From Clavibacter michiganensis (lineage in GTDB: Bacteria; Actinomycetota; Actinomycetes; Actinomycetales; Microbacteriaceae), in NCBI RefSeq assembly GCF_021216655.1, contig NZ_CP080437.1:434001-498000 (forward strand): 64,000 nt of DNA, given 5' to 3'. The position numbers and the translations under genes are program-made. Below, in pieces: positions 45,075-54,502 of the stretch (positions are counted from its first letter, which is position 1; each line of letters opens with the position of its first letter). Under the pieces are notes generated by a model that searched no databases, was not told where the DNA came from, and saw nothing but the letters and a program-made list of their open reading frames with translations.

Positions 45075-46730
45075 ATGATCAGGTTCGACCACGTATCCAA
45101 GGTGTATCCCGGCAACCCCCGACCGGCGCTGAGCTCCGTCGACCTCGAGATCCTGCGGGGGGAGTTCGTCTTCCTCGTCGGCGCATCCGGGTCAGGCAAG
45201 TCCAGCTTCCTGCGTCTCGTGCTCAAGGAGGACCGGCCGACCAACGGCACGATCCACGTCCTGGGCCAGCAGCTGAACCAGCTGTCGAGCCGCAAGGTCC
45301 CGTACTACCGGCGCAGCCTGGGGGTTGTGTTCCAGGACTTCCGGCTGCTCCCGAACAAGTCGGTCTTCGACAACGTCGCCTTCACCCTCCAGGTGATCGG
45401 CAAGTCGCGCGGCTTCATCCAGGAGGCCGTCCCGGACGTGCTCGCCATGGTGGGCCTCCAGGGCAAGGAGCAGCGCCTCCCGCACGAGCTCTCCGGCGGC
45501 GAGCAGCAGCGCGTGGCCATCGCCCGCGCCGTGGTCAACAAGCCGGCCGTGCTCCTCGCCGACGAGCCCACGGGCAACCTCGACCCGCTGACGAGCGCGG
45601 GGATCATGCAGGTGCTCGAGCGGATCAACGCCAACGGCACCACGGTGATCATGGCCACCCACGACTCCGGCATCGTCGACCAGATGCAGAAGCGCGTGAT
45701 CGAGCTGATCGGCGGGGAGGTCGTCCGCGACGAGGTCGGCGGCCAGTACCAGACCTCCGCGATCGACCTGCCGCGCACGGCCGAGAACCCGGTCGGCGTG
45801 AACCCGGAGCACCCGCCCGTCGCCGCGCCGACGCCCGTGTTCGTGCCCGCCGCGCCGCTCCCGGCACCCGTGCGCCCGACCGCTCCGGCGGAGCCCGCGA
45901 ACGCCGCGGAACGCCGCGAGCAGGCCAGGCGCGACAAGCAGCGACGCGCCGACGAGAAGGCCCGCGCCAAGGAGGAGGCGACCCGCGAGGCCGCCGCCGC
46001 CAAGGCATCGAGGAAGCCCGCGAAGGGCGCCGACGCTCCGGCCGCCGTCGCTGCGCCGGCATCCGCCACGCCCTCCGCCGCACCATCCGCCGCGCCCGCC
46101 GAGGATGGCGTGCCGATCGTGCCGGCCACCTCGCCCGACCGCGACACCGAGCCCGCACGAGCGGCGCAAGCGGGACGCGACGGCGGGTCCGACCACGGAT
46201 CCCGGCCGGTGGCTCCCGCCTACGCGCCCTCCGCGTTCGCCGAGGCCGCGCGCGTGGATCCCGTCCCCGAGCGCGAGATCGAGCGCGACGCCGAGCGCGA
46301 CCGCCCGACCCCGCCCCCGGCCGCGGAGGAGCGCCGCGAGGCCGCCCCCTCCCGCCCGGAGCCGCGCGCAGCCGAGCAGGTCCCCGCGCGACCCGTCGAG
46401 CCGGCGCCGTCGCGTGCCGCCCCGGTCACCCGGGATGCCGCCGCGCCCGTGGACGACGGACCGCCCACCGCGCCCACCCCGCCGAGCAGGCGGAACGGCG
46501 GGGGAGCGGCCCCCGCTGCCCCGAGCACCGGATCCATCCGGCGGCTCCCCGAGGGCACCGGCGTCATCCGCCTCCCCGACCTGTCCGACGGCGAGGGCGG
46601 ATCCGCGCCCGCCCACGGACGCGACGACGCCGAGCTCGCCGAGCTCGGCCTGGCCGAGAAGCTGGGCCTCCGCGCCCGAGGAGAGTCGCCGGACGACACC
46701 GGCGTACAGGATGTGGGGCCCACGCGATGA
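45075..46730 (+). CDS. ftsE: cell-division ATPase FtsE with a long disordered C-terminal tail
   Basis: The first 228 residues are a normal Fts[14 protein letters not shown], Walker [12 protein letters not shown] (about 36-46), [15 protein letters not shown] (about 139-153), Walker [13 protein letters not shown] and MATHD. With FtsX it controls peptidoglycan hydrolases at the septum. The protein is 551 residues long because of a tail of about 320 residues rich in Pro, Ala, Arg and Glu, with a highly charged [15 protein letters not shown] stretch near 295 and several [16 protein letters not shown] segments. It closes with a short hydrophobic-acidic element ([14 protein letters not shown]). Standard FtsE has no such tail. 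The stop overlaps ftsX as ATGA. Confidence 0.95.
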   Translation: MIRFDHVSKVYPGNPRPALSSVDLEILRGEFVFLVGASGSGKSSFLRLVLKEDRPTNGTIHVLGQQLNQLSSRKVPYYRRSLGVVFQDFRLLPNKSVFDNVAFTLQVIGKSRGFIQEAVPDVLAMVGLQGKEQRLPHELSGGEQQRVAIARAVVNKPAVLLADEPTGNLDPLTSAGIMQVLERINANGTTVIMATHDSGIVDQMQKRVIELIGGEVVRDEVGGQYQTSAIDLPRTAENPVGVNPEHPPVAAPTPVFVPAAPLPAPVRPTAPAEPANAAERREQARRDKQRRADEKARAKEEATREAAAAKASRKPAKGADAPAAVAAPASATPSAAPSAAPAEDGVPIVPATSPDRDTEPARAAQAGRDGGSDHGSRPVAPAYAPSAFAEAARVDPVPEREIERDAERDRPTPPPAAEERREAAPSRPEPRAAEQVPARPVEPAPSRAAPVTRDAAAPVDDGPPTAPTPPSRRNGGGAAPAAPSTGSIRRLPEGTGVIRLPDLSDGEGGSAPAHGRDDAELAELGLAEKLGLRARGESPDDTGVQDVGPTR

Positions 46731-47644
46731 GACTCGGACTCGTCCTCTCCGAGGTCGGCCACGGCCTCCGTCGGAACGTCAGCATGGTCGTCTCGGTCGT
46801 GCTCGTCACCTTCATCTCGCTCACGTTCGTGGGCGCCGCCGTGCTGCTGCAGATGCAGATCGGCCAGATGAAGAACTACTGGTACGACCGCGCCCAGGTC
46901 GCGATCGACTTCTGCACCGACACCTCGGTGCCGAGCGAGACCTGCGTCAACGGCAAGGCCACGCAGGAGCAGATCGACGCCGTCAAGCAGCAGCTCGACA
47001 GCGACACGCTCGCCCCGTTCATCGACAAGTACTACTTCGAGGACCAGGACACGGCGTACAAGAACTTCCAGGAGCAGTTCAAGGGCGATCCCGTCACCGA
47101 GCTGGTGCAGCCGGAGTTCCTCAACGAGGCGTTCTGGGTGAACCTCAAGGACCCGTCGAAGTCCGACATCCTGAGCGACAGCCTCTCCGGGCTAGCCGGT
47201 GTCGAGAACGTCACCGACCAACGGCAGTACCTCGACCAGATCTTCTCCATCCTCAACGCCGCCAGCCTCACCGCCGTCGGCATCGCCGGCCTGATGCTCG
47301 TCGCCGCCGCCCTGCTGATCGCCACCACGATCCGCCTGTCCGCGTTCTCGCGGAGACGGGAGCTGGGCATCATGAGGCTGGTCGGGGCGTCGAACCGCTT
47401 CATCCAGACCCCGTTCATCCTCGAGGGCGTGTTCGCGGCGCTCATCGGGTCGGTGCTCGCCAGCGCGGCGACGGTGGCGCTCGTGAAGTTCTTCGTCCAG
47501 GGGTTCCTGAGCACGCGGCTCACGTCGATATCCCTCGTGAACATGGATGACGCGCTGCTCGTGGTGCCGATCCTGCTGGGGGTGGGCGTCGTGCTCGCGG
47601 CGGTCTCCGCGAACTTCGCCATCAGCCGCTATCTGCGCATCTGA
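46727..47644 (+). CDS. ftsX: cell-division permease-like protein FtsX
   Basis: A 305-residue membrane partner of FtsE. One N-terminal helix ([24 protein letters not shown]), a large extracytoplasmic domain (about residues 45-175, with a Cys pair [11 protein letters not shown]) that in other bacteria binds a peptidoglycan hydrolase, and three C-terminal helices including [22 protein letters not shown], the loop that contacts FtsE. Length and topology are usual. ATG at 46727 overlaps the ftsE stop. Confidence 0.96.
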   Translation: MRLGLVLSEVGHGLRRNVSMVVSVVLVTFISLTFVGAAVLLQMQIGQMKNYWYDRAQVAIDFCTDTSVPSETCVNGKATQEQIDAVKQQLDSDTLAPFIDKYYFEDQDTAYKNFQEQFKGDPVTELVQPEFLNEAFWVNLKDPSKSDILSDSLSGLAGVENVTDQRQYLDQIFSILNAASLTAVGIAGLMLVAAALLIATTIRLSAFSRRRELGIMRLVGASNRFIQTPFILEGVFAALIGSVLASAATVALVKFFVQGFLSTRLTSISLVNMDDALLVVPILLGVGVVLAAVSANFAISRYLRI

Positions 47645-47652
47645 TCCTCCGG

Positions 47653-47658
47653 TAGGCT
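47653..47658 (+). promoter_or_regulatory. -10 box TAGGCT for smpB
   Basis: TAGGCT just after the ftsX stop. Transcription would start near 47665, on the first base of an inverted repeat, leaving a 46-base leader with the GAGGAG site of smpB. Confidence 0.45.
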
Positions 47659-47664
47659 GATGGG

Positions 47665-47682
47665 CTGCCCGGATCCGGGCAG
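47665..47682 (+). terminator. perfect 18-base palindrome between ftsX and smpB
   Basis: CTGCCCGGATCCGGGCAG folds into a hairpin with seven to eight pairs, 21 bases after the ftsX stop. It could terminate the ftsEX transcript, or form the 5' end of the smpB mRNA if the TAGGCT box upstream is used. Confidence 0.45.
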
Positions 47683-47710
47683 ATCCACCCGAACCATCGA
47701 GGAGTCCACC

Positions 47711-48187
47711 GTGCCCAGGGAACGTGGCGAGAAGGTGGTGGCGACCAACCGCAAGGCGCGCCACGACTACACCATCGAGTCGACCTACGAGGCTGGCCTC
47801 GTGCTCACCGGCACCGAGGTCAAGTCGCTCCGGCAGGGGCGGGCCTCGCTCGTCGACGGCTACGCGTTCGTCGACGCGGGCGAGGCGTGGCTCGACGCGG
47901 TGCACATCCCCGAGTACAACCAGGGCACGTGGAACAACCACCCGGTGCGCCGCAAGCGCAAGCTGCTCCTGCACAAGGAGCAGATCCTCAAGATCCACTC
48001 CAAGGTGAAGGAGGGCGGCTACACGGTCGTCCCGCTGCAGCTCTACTTCGTCGACGGCCGCGCCAAGGTCGAGCTCGCCATCGCGAAGGGCAAGAAGGAG
48101 TACGACAAGCGCCAGACGCTGCGCGAGCGGCAGGACAAGCGCGAGGCGGACCGGGCGATGTCGTCCCACCGTCGCCTCGGCGAATAG
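47711..48187 (+). CDS. smpB: SsrA-binding protein SmpB
   Basis: A 158-residue tmRNA partner that places the tRNA-like end of SsrA in the empty A site of stalled ribosomes. [52 protein letters not shown] and the basic C-terminal tail ([18 protein letters not shown]) are canonical. GTG at 47711 was chosen for its GAGGAG site; earlier in-frame codons would span the hairpin. The ssrA gene follows 142 bases after the stop. Confidence 0.97.
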   Translation: MPRERGEKVVATNRKARHDYTIESTYEAGLVLTGTEVKSLRQGRASLVDGYAFVDAGEAWLDAVHIPEYNQGTWNNHPVRRKRKLLLHKEQILKIHSKVKEGGYTVVPLQLYFVDGRAKVELAIAKGKKEYDKRQTLRERQDKREADRAMSSHRRLGE

Positions 48188-48223
48188 CCCCTCCTCCCGG
48201 TGGTGCGACCGTCAGCGGTCGGG

Positions 48224-48229
48224 TACCAT
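48224..48229 (+). promoter_or_regulatory. candidate ssrA -10 box
   Basis: TACCAT preceded by GG, about 100 bases upstream of the mature tmRNA 5' end. The pre-tmRNA leader would include a seven-base-pair hairpin (48238-48256). An alternative is TTGACA at 48262-48267 as a -35 with no good -10. Confidence 0.35.
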
Positions 48230-48328
48230 GGAGGGCTGGTCGCGGATGTCGCGACCGGCGATTGACAACTCGACAGCGTGGAACATGCGACCCGGCTCGG
48301 GCGCCTCTCGAGGCGCTGGGCCGTTCAT

Positions 48329-48704
48329 GGGGATGATCGGTTTCGACATTGCCTGAATGACTGCGAGAAGCGGGTCGAGGATGCAGGGCTATCTCGTAAA
48401 CGCTCTCTGCAAAATACAACTGCCAATAACAAGCAGTCGTCCTTCGCTCTCGTTGCCTAAGCGAGCGCACTAACAGGACCGTCGACCCGGTGATGCTCTC
48501 TAACCGGTAAGTCGGCGTCAGAAAAGGGAGCTCGCTGCGCGGTCGTGCCTCAGGGCCGCGCGGGACTCGAACTGAGGCTGGGCCCGTCGGATCAGATGCC
48601 AGGAGCAAGTTCCGGGGCCGAGCAGGACGCCTTTCCTGGATACACCCGTAGAAGGCGCAGGATTACAGCAGTGGACCGGGGTTCGATTCCCCGCATCTCC
48701 ACCA
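48329..48704 (+). ncRNA. ssrA: transfer-messenger RNA (SsrA)
   Basis: A one-piece tmRNA of 376 bases. The 5' end GGGGATG (48329-48335) pairs with CATCTCC near the 3' end, and the T-arm GGTTCGATTCC plus encoded CCA (48702-48704) complete the tRNA-like domain. The tag frame begins with the resume codon GCC at 48422 and encodes ANNKQSSFALVA, ending in TAA at 48458-48460; the hydrophobic ALVA end is a degradation signal for ClpXP-type proteases. It acts with the SmpB encoded just upstream. Confidence 0.96.
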
Positions 48705-48750
48705 TCGCGTCGCATGCTCCACGCTCGTCGAGGGTCCGGAACCCTCCGGC

Positions 48751-48790
48751 ACGACGAAGGCCCCGTCCACCCGGACGGGGCCTTCGTCGT
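48751..48790. terminator. 18-bp perfect hairpin after ssrA
   Basis: 48751-48768 and 48773-48790 are perfectly complementary around a four-base loop. It lies 46 bases past the tmRNA and 14 bases before the end of the convergent permease gene, so it can stop transcription from both sides. No U tract. Confidence 0.75.
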
Positions 48791-48804
48791 GTTCGCCGTA
48801 TGGA

Positions 48805-50616
48805 TCAGCCCACCGGCGTGCGCGGCGCCGTCGGGGCGGGCGCTCCGGGGTCGCTCGTCGCGAGGGCCGGCGCTGTCGGCTCCAGCTCGGGCGAGCTCGT
48901 CCGCCCGCGTCGCCGCTTCCGCCCGCCCGAGCGCCCGTACACGAGGTACATCGTGAGCCCCATGATGATCATGAGCAGGACCGTGTAGACGAACGTGATG
49001 CTCATCGAGTCGAGGTTGGCCTCGCCCTCGGTGCTCGCCTTGATCGCGATGCCGAGCGGCTCGTACAGCGGCTGGTAGAGGAACACCGCCGCGTCGTAGT
49101 CGTCGAGCAGGCTGTTGAAGTTGAGCGCCGTGATGGCGGCGACGGTGGGGATCACGAGCGGCACCAGCACGCGGCGGAAGGTCGTGAGCGACTTCGCGCC
49201 GAGGATCCGCGCCGCGTCCTCGAGCGACTGCGGCACGCTCGCGAACGCCGCCTTCAGCAGGCGCAGCGTGAACGGCACCTTGACGATGATGTATGCCACG
49301 AGCAGCAGCCAGGTCGTGCCGGTGAGCACCTGCCCGCCGATGAGCGGCTGCGGCCGGTCGAACGTCTGCAGCAGCGCGAGCGCGATGAGGATGGTCGGCA
49401 GGATCCACGGGATGTGCAGCAGGTACTCGAGCGTCGCGGTGACCCAGTTGCGGTTCCGCTGGATCATGCGCGCGACGAACAGGAGCCCTGCCACGACGAT
49501 GACGGCGGCCAGCGCGCTGTAGACGAGGCTCACGATGAAGGGCCGGAGCACGTCGGGGGAGCCGAGGACGGTCGCGTAGTTCCGCAGAGTGAACGAGTCC
49601 AGCGTGATCGTGCCCGTCTGCACGCTCTTCGAGTCGAGGAACGAGAACAGCACGATGAGGATCACCGGCAGCGCGTAGACCACGAACAGCGCGTACGCGA
49701 CGACGTGCACGACGCCGTTCACGACCGGGTTCCGGATGCGCTGCTTCTGCAGCGGCGTCGCGACCTTGGCCACCGAGAAGTACACGCCCGACTTCTCGAC
49801 GCGGTTCATGATGGCCAGCAGCACGATGGTCGCGACGCCCAGCACGATCGCGAGGAGCGCCGCGAGGTCGCGGGAGCTCGTGCTCTTGGAGAACGTGACG
49901 ATCATCGGCGCCACCGTCTGGAAGCCCGTGCCGCCGAGCACCAGGGGAGCGGTGAGCGCCCCGAGGCCGGTGAGGAACGTGAGGACGGTGACCGCGAAGA
50001 TCATCGGGCGCAGGGCCGGCAGCACGATGCGGAAGAGGATGCGACCCGTGCCCGCGCCCATGCTGCGCGCGGCCTCGATGGTCTGGTGGTCGATCGCCGC
50101 GAGCGACGAGCGGAGGAACAGCATGTGGTTCGTCGTGGTGGCGAACGTCATCACGATGACGACCGCGAAGTAGCCCGAGAACCAGTCGGGGTCGAGGTCG
50201 GGGAACGCCCGCTGCGCGATGGCCGTGACGAACCCGTAGCGGCCGTAGATGAAGTTGTAGCCGGCCGCGAGCACGATGCCGCCGTAGATGAGCGTCGTGG
50301 CGTAGCCGAGCCAGAGGACGCGGGATCCGCGCACCACGAAGTACTCGGTCACCAGCACGATGAAGATGCCGACCACGTTGACCGTGATCGCGAGGGTGAC
50401 CGCGAGCAGGAGGCTGTTGCCGACGCTGCGCATCGCCCGGTCGGAGCTCAGGAGCTTCTCGAGCGCGCGTCCGCTGAACGCGCCGTCGGGGAAGAAGGTC
50501 GTGACGAGCAGGTTCGCGTTCGGGAAGACCAGGAACGTGACGACGAACCACAGCGCGGCGATCAGCACCACGACGCCGAGCGGGGAGCGCAGCAGGGCGC
50601 GGATGGGGGTGCGCAC
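48805..50616 (-). CDS. fused two-domain ABC importer permease (iron/phosphonate type)
   Basis: A 603-residue permease made of two MetI-like halves in one chain, as in AfuB/FbpB-type ferric and related importers. The cytoplasmic EAA loops are visible twice: IEAARSMGAGTGRILFRIVLP in the first half and EDAARILGAKSLTTFRRVLVP in the second. About 12 helices, then a basic and Pro/Ala-rich C-terminal tail. GTG at 50616 lies two bases after the ATPase stop. Substrate is not fixed by sequence: Fe3+, 2-aminoethylphosphonate and thiamine importers share this layout. Confidence 0.9.
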   Translation of the reverse strand: MRTPIRALLRSPLGVVVLIAALWFVVTFLVFPNANLLVTTFFPDGAFSGRALEKLLSSDRAMRSVGNSLLLAVTLAITVNVVGIFIVLVTEYFVVRGSRVLWLGYATTLIYGGIVLAAGYNFIYGRYGFVTAIAQRAFPDLDPDWFSGYFAVVIVMTFATTTNHMLFLRSSLAAIDHQTIEAARSMGAGTGRILFRIVLPALRPMIFAVTVLTFLTGLGALTAPLVLGGTGFQTVAPMIVTFSKSTSSRDLAALLAIVLGVATIVLLAIMNRVEKSGVYFSVAKVATPLQKQRIRNPVVNGVVHVVAYALFVVYALPVILIVLFSFLDSKSVQTGTITLDSFTLRNYATVLGSPDVLRPFIVSLVYSALAAVIVVAGLLFVARMIQRNRNWVTATLEYLLHIPWILPTILIALALLQTFDRPQPLIGGQVLTGTTWLLLVAYIIVKVPFTLRLLKAAFASVPQSLEDAARILGAKSLTTFRRVLVPLVIPTVAAITALNFNSLLDDYDAAVFLYQPLYEPLGIAIKASTEGEANLDSMSITFVYTVLLMIIMGLTMYLVYGRSGGRKRRRGRTSSPELEPTAPALATSDPGAPAPTAPRTPVG

Positions 50617-50618
50617 GG

Positions 50619-51647
50619 CTACGACCGGTACTGCAGGATCGCGGCCGGGTCGATGCCCACGACGACCTCGGTGCCGGGCGCGAGCGGCGGGGCGCCCGTC
50701 TCGGCGACGAGCGCCTGGACGGCGTCGTCCCCGAGGTCGACCCGGTAGGTGCTGTAGGACCCGTGGTACGACCGCTCGGCGACCACGCCGTCGATGCGCA
50801 CGCGGCGGGCATCCGCGGGGGCTGCCCCGCGCGGGTCCACCGACACGCGCTCCAGCCGCACGTAGGCGCGGCCCGAGGCGTCGAGGTCGGCCGCCCCGGC
50901 GTCGCGGAGGCGCCCGACCGTCGAGGGCCCGAGCGCGTTGATGGCGCCGACGAACGTGGCGACGAACTCGGTGGCCGAGCGGTCGTAGATGTCCTCCGGG
51001 GTGCCGACCTGCTCGATCCGCCCCGCGTCGAAGACGGCGATGCGGTCGCTCATGGTGAGCGCCTCCTCCTGGTCGTGCGTGACGTACACGGTCGTGATGC
51101 CCAGACGCGACTGCAGGCCCTTCAGCTGGTCGCGCAGCTGCACGCGGAGCTTCGCGTCGAGGTTGGACAGCGGCTCGTCGAGCAGGAGGATCCGCGGCTC
51201 GAGCACGAGCGCCCGCGCGATGGCGACGCGCTGCTGCTGGCCGCCGGAGAGCTCGGCCACGTTCTTGTCGAGCTGCGCCTCACTCAGCTCGACCTGGTCG
51301 GCCATCGCACGCACGAGCCGGTCGGTCTCGGCCTTGCCGGCCTTCCGGACCGTGAGGCCGAACGCGATGTTCTGCCGCACCGACATGCTGGGGAAGAGCG
51401 CGTAGTTCTGGAAGACCATGCCCACGCGGCGCTTCTCGCTCGGCAGCCGCGTGGCGACCTGGCCGTCGATGACGATGTCGCCGCGGCTCGGGTCGACGAA
51501 GCCGGCGAGCGTCCGCAGCGCCGTCGTCTTGCCGCAGCCGGACGGCCCGAGGAGCGTGAAGAACTCGCCCTCGTGGATCTCGAGGTCGAGCCCCGGGATC
51601 GCCACCTGGTCGCCGAAGCGCACCTCGACGTCGTCGAAGCGGATCAT
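50619..51647 (-). CDS. ABC importer ATPase (PotA/FbpC type)
   Basis: A 342-residue ATPase. Walker A LLGPSGCGKTTALR, Q loop FQNYALFPSMSV, signature [16 protein letters not shown], Walker B RILLLDEPLSNLDAK and switch VYVTHDQEEAL are intact. A C-terminal TOBE domain (from about residue 240) is present. The start overlaps the binding-protein stop as ATGA. It forms a complete importer with the genes on either side. Confidence 0.94.
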   Translation of the reverse strand: MIRFDDVEVRFGDQVAIPGLDLEIHEGEFFTLLGPSGCGKTTALRTLAGFVDPSRGDIVIDGQVATRLPSEKRRVGMVFQNYALFPSMSVRQNIAFGLTVRKAGKAETDRLVRAMADQVELSEAQLDKNVAELSGGQQQRVAIARALVLEPRILLLDEPLSNLDAKLRVQLRDQLKGLQSRLGITTVYVTHDQEEALTMSDRIAVFDAGRIEQVGTPEDIYDRSATEFVATFVGAINALGPSTVGRLRDAGAADLDASGRAYVRLERVSVDPRGAAPADARRVRIDGVVAERSYHGSYSTYRVDLGDDAVQALVAETGAPPLAPGTEVVVGIDPAAILQYRS

Positions 51648-52729
51648 CAGGGCAGGTACTCCAGCTCGGTCTTCTCGACCCAGTCGGCGATGTGCTCGCG
51701 CACGAAGCCGTAGTCGACGTCCTGCTTGTCGAGCGACTCGATGAGCTCCTTCACGGCCGGCAGCGCCTTCTCGCGCGCCGTCGTGTTGACGGGGTAGCTC
51801 GAGAACTTCTCCGCGAACGCGCCCTGGACGTCGGCGCTGCCGAACCAGTCGATGAACGCGCGGGCGCGCTCCTCCTTCTTCGTGCCGGCGATCTCGGCGA
51901 TCTGCTCGGTGACGAACGGGACGCCGGCCTTCGCGGGCACGATCTCGGTGGTCGTGCCGTACTGCGCGTCGCGCGCCGCGATGCCGCTCGAGGCGAGCGT
52001 GCCGAACGCGACCTCGCCACGGGAGAGGCGGGCGTAGAGGTCCGTGCCCTCGACCGCGGGGGATCCGTTCGCGAAGTAGTCCTTCACGACCTGCCAGCCC
52101 TCGTCGCTGATGCCGAGGTCGCCGTCCGGGTCCTCGTACGGGGCGAGGAGGCCCGCGAGGATGAGCTGCGGGGTCGCCTCGCCTAGGCGCGTGTTCACCT
52201 CGTACTTCCCCTCGTACTTCGACGAGTACAGGTCGGTGACGTCCTTCGGCACGTCGCCGCCCGAGGTCTGCTTCGCGTCGTGGACGGTGACGATGGCCTG
52301 CTCCACGAGCGGCCAGTACGCGCCGTCGGCGGGGTCGCCCGCGGCCTGGTCGACCTCGCCCGACCACGCGGGCGTGTATGCGGTGATGGCGTCCTCCGCC
52401 TTGAGGTTCTCGAAGTACATGTTGTTGAGGCCGAACACCACGTCCCCGACGGGGTTGTTCTTCTCCGCCACGATGCGGTTCGCGAGGTCCGCTCCGCCGA
52501 GGCCCACGATCTGGATGTCGAAGCCCGCCTTCGCCGCCTCGGCCGTGACCCAGTCACCGCGGCCGTCGCCGTTGGAGTTCGTGTAGACGATGAGGGTGTC
52601 CCCGCTGGCGGGGGAGACGGCGGGGTCCGCGGTGCCGCTGTCTTGGGACGACCCGCATCCGCTGAGGGCGAGCCCGGCCGCGACGACGGCAGCGAGGGAG
52701 GCGGTGAGACGGCGGGCGCGGTTCTTCAT
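51647..52729 (-). CDS. extracellular solute-binding lipoprotein (iron/AEP/thiamine type)
   Basis: A 360-residue periplasmic-binding-protein homologue with a lipoprotein signal: basic start, LAAVVAAGLALSGC lipobox (Cys25), then a Ser/Asp linker. The mature domain begins DTLIVYTNSNGDGRGDW, characteristic of the family 6/Fbp-like group, and contains DVVFGLNNMYFENL and WFGSADVQGAFAEKFSSYPVN. ATG at 52729 has GAGAGGA upstream. First gene of the importer operon; the leader contains a six-base-pair hairpin (52746-52763). Confidence 0.9.
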   Translation of the reverse strand: MKNRARRLTASLAAVVAAGLALSGCGSSQDSGTADPAVSPASGDTLIVYTNSNGDGRGDWVTAEAAKAGFDIQIVGLGGADLANRIVAEKNNPVGDVVFGLNNMYFENLKAEDAITAYTPAWSGEVDQAAGDPADGAYWPLVEQAIVTVHDAKQTSGGDVPKDVTDLYSSKYEGKYEVNTRLGEATPQLILAGLLAPYEDPDGDLGISDEGWQVVKDYFANGSPAVEGTDLYARLSRGEVAFGTLASSGIAARDAQYGTTTEIVPAKAGVPFVTEQIAEIAGTKKEERARAFIDWFGSADVQGAFAEKFSSYPVNTTAREKALPAVKELIESLDKQDVDYGFVREHIADWVEKTELEYLP

Positions 52730-52855
52730 GGTGTCCTCTCGGAGTGAGCACGTCGGTGTGCTCGCGGGCGGTCGCGCCTGGCCGGCACGAAGTCCCCAGG
52801 CTAGGAGCGGGATCCTCGGCGGCCCGACCCGGCGGACGCTGTTGGCTCGCTGTTC

Positions 52856-52861
52856 AGCATA
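52856..52861 (-). promoter_or_regulatory. candidate -10 box for the importer operon
   Basis: TATGCT on the minus strand in the 239-base divergent gap to the MFS gene. Just downstream on the minus strand, two copies of GCTGTT (+ strand, 52839-52855 region) six bases apart form a direct repeat that a regulator could bind. TAGCCT at 52798-52803 is an alternative -10. Confidence 0.3.
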
Positions 52862-52968
52862 GGGACACCCCGGACGATTCCCTCGGATGAGGAGCAGGCT
52901 GGTCGAGGCAGGTCGCCACCGCTCGCGGGAGCGGGAATACATAGCCCGTGTATGGGATTCGATACCTC

Positions 52969-54471
52969 ATGACCGGACGCACCACCGCGGGCACGACCCC
53001 GACCTCGACCCCGACCGACGACCAGGAGCGCACCCGCTGGCAGGCCTTCTGGGTCTGCGTCGGCGTCGCGGCGCTCACCATCCTCGACCTGTCGAAGGTC
53101 AACGTCGGCCTCCCGTCGATCGAGGAGTCCCTCGGCGCCGGATCCACCGACCTGCAGCTCATCGTCGCCGGCTACGCCCTCGCGTTCGGCCTCGCGCTCG
53201 TGCCGGCCGGCCGTCTCGGCGACATCAGGAGCCGCCGGCTGATGTTCGTGGTCGGCCTCAGCTCCTTCACCGTCGCGAGCCTGCTCTGCGCCATCGCGCC
53301 GGACGTGAAGACCCTCGTGGTCGCGCGGATCCTGCAGGGCGTCGCCGCCGGCATCCAGATGCCCCAGGTGCTCGGCCTCATCCAGCAGCTCTTCCAGGGG
53401 GAGGAGCGGGCGCGCGCCTTCGGCCTGTTCGGCGCCGTCGTCGGCATCGCGACCGCGTTCGGGCCGACGCTCGGCGGCCTGCTGATCCAGCTCGGCGGCC
53501 CCGAGGACGGCTGGCGCCTGCTGTTCTGGATGAACATCCCGCTCGGCATCGTCGCCATCGCGTTCGCGCTCAAGCTGCTGCCGCGGAAGCAGGCGAGGCC
53601 CCAGCAGAAGACGGGCCTCGACCCCGTTGGCGTCGTACTCCTGGCGATCGCCACCTTCTCGCTCATGCTGCCGTTCGTGCTCACCACGGGCGGGCCCGAC
53701 GACGACCCGCTCCGGTGGATCTGGCTCGCCGCGGCCGTCGTCGCGGCAGCGCTCTTCGTCGCGTGGGAGCGGCGCTACGAGCGGTCGGGGAAGTCGCCCG
53801 TCGTGCACTTCGCGCTCTTCACGCTCTCCTCGTACCGCAACGGGATCCTCATCGCCACCGCGTACTTCGCCGCCATCCCCGCGGTCTTCCTGCTCACGAC
53901 GCTGTACCTCCAGCAGGGGCTGGGCCTCGCGCCCGTGTTCGCGGGCATGGTCAGCATCCCGTTCGCGCTGTCGTCGGCCGTCACCGCCTGGATCGGCGGG
54001 CGCCTCGTCTCGCGCCTCGGCCGGCAGCTGGTCGTGATCGGCCTCGCGATCGTCGCGGTCGGCATCACGCTGCTGCTCCTCGCCGCGGTCCTCACGCCGC
54101 AAGAGGTCACGCCGTGGGCGATGGCCGCGGCCATGCTCGTCGCGGGCGTGGGGGCGGGCTTCGTGATCTCGCCGAACCAGACGCTCACGCTCGCCGAGAT
54201 CCCCGTGACCGAGGGCGGCGTCGCCGGATCCATGGCCCAGGTCGGCCAGCGCGTCGGGACGGCCGTGGGCGTCGCGGCCGCGTCGGCCACCTTCTTCAGC
54301 ACGCTCTACGCGGAGGCCGCGGGCGGCGGCGACGCCAGCCTCTCGGTGTACCACGACGGGTTCCGCAACGGCTTCCTCGTGACGATCGCGCTGGTCGCCG
54401 TGGCCCTCACGCTCGGCCTGGTCGACCTCGGCCAGCGCCGCCGACGCCGGGAGCGCGCCGCGACCGCCTGA
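52969..54471 (+). CDS. DHA2-family (EmrB/QacA) multidrug MFS transporter
   Basis: A 500-residue proton-driven drug exporter with about 14 helices. DLSKVNVGLPSIEESLGA in helix 1 and ALVPAGRLGDIRSRRLMFVVGL (motif A) identify the family, and motif C-like VVGIATAFGPTLGGLL follows. ATG at 52969 was chosen; a GTG at 52948 in frame adds seven residues, and neither has a ribosome binding site. An imperfect inverted repeat (52935-52960) covers the promoter and start region, suggesting repressor control, but no regulator gene is adjacent. Confidence 0.9.
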   Translation: MTGRTTAGTTPTSTPTDDQERTRWQAFWVCVGVAALTILDLSKVNVGLPSIEESLGAGSTDLQLIVAGYALAFGLALVPAGRLGDIRSRRLMFVVGLSSFTVASLLCAIAPDVKTLVVARILQGVAAGIQMPQVLGLIQQLFQGEERARAFGLFGAVVGIATAFGPTLGGLLIQLGGPEDGWRLLFWMNIPLGIVAIAFALKLLPRKQARPQQKTGLDPVGVVLLAIATFSLMLPFVLTTGGPDDDPLRWIWLAAAVVAAALFVAWERRYERSGKSPVVHFALFTLSSYRNGILIATAYFAAIPAVFLLTTLYLQQGLGLAPVFAGMVSIPFALSSAVTAWIGGRLVSRLGRQLVVIGLAIVAVGITLLLLAAVLTPQEVTPWAMAAAMLVAGVGAGFVISPNQTLTLAEIPVTEGGVAGSMAQVGQRVGTAVGVAAASATFFSTLYAEAAGGGDASLSVYHDGFRNGFLVTIALVAVALTLGLVDLGQRRRRRERAATA

Positions 54472-54502
54472 GCGGGAGGCGTGGCGCCAGGCGGACGCCG
54501 GC

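Noticed and set aside
48661..48704. Apparent tRNA T-arm and CCA after position 48680
   Set aside because: It is the 3' tRNA-like half of tmRNA, which pairs with the sequence at 48329; no separate tRNA fits.
48518..50812. Long minus-strand frame running through the permease gene into the tmRNA
   Set aside because: It overlaps ssrA, and its peptide is low-complexity; the permease in another frame has membrane helices and family motifs.
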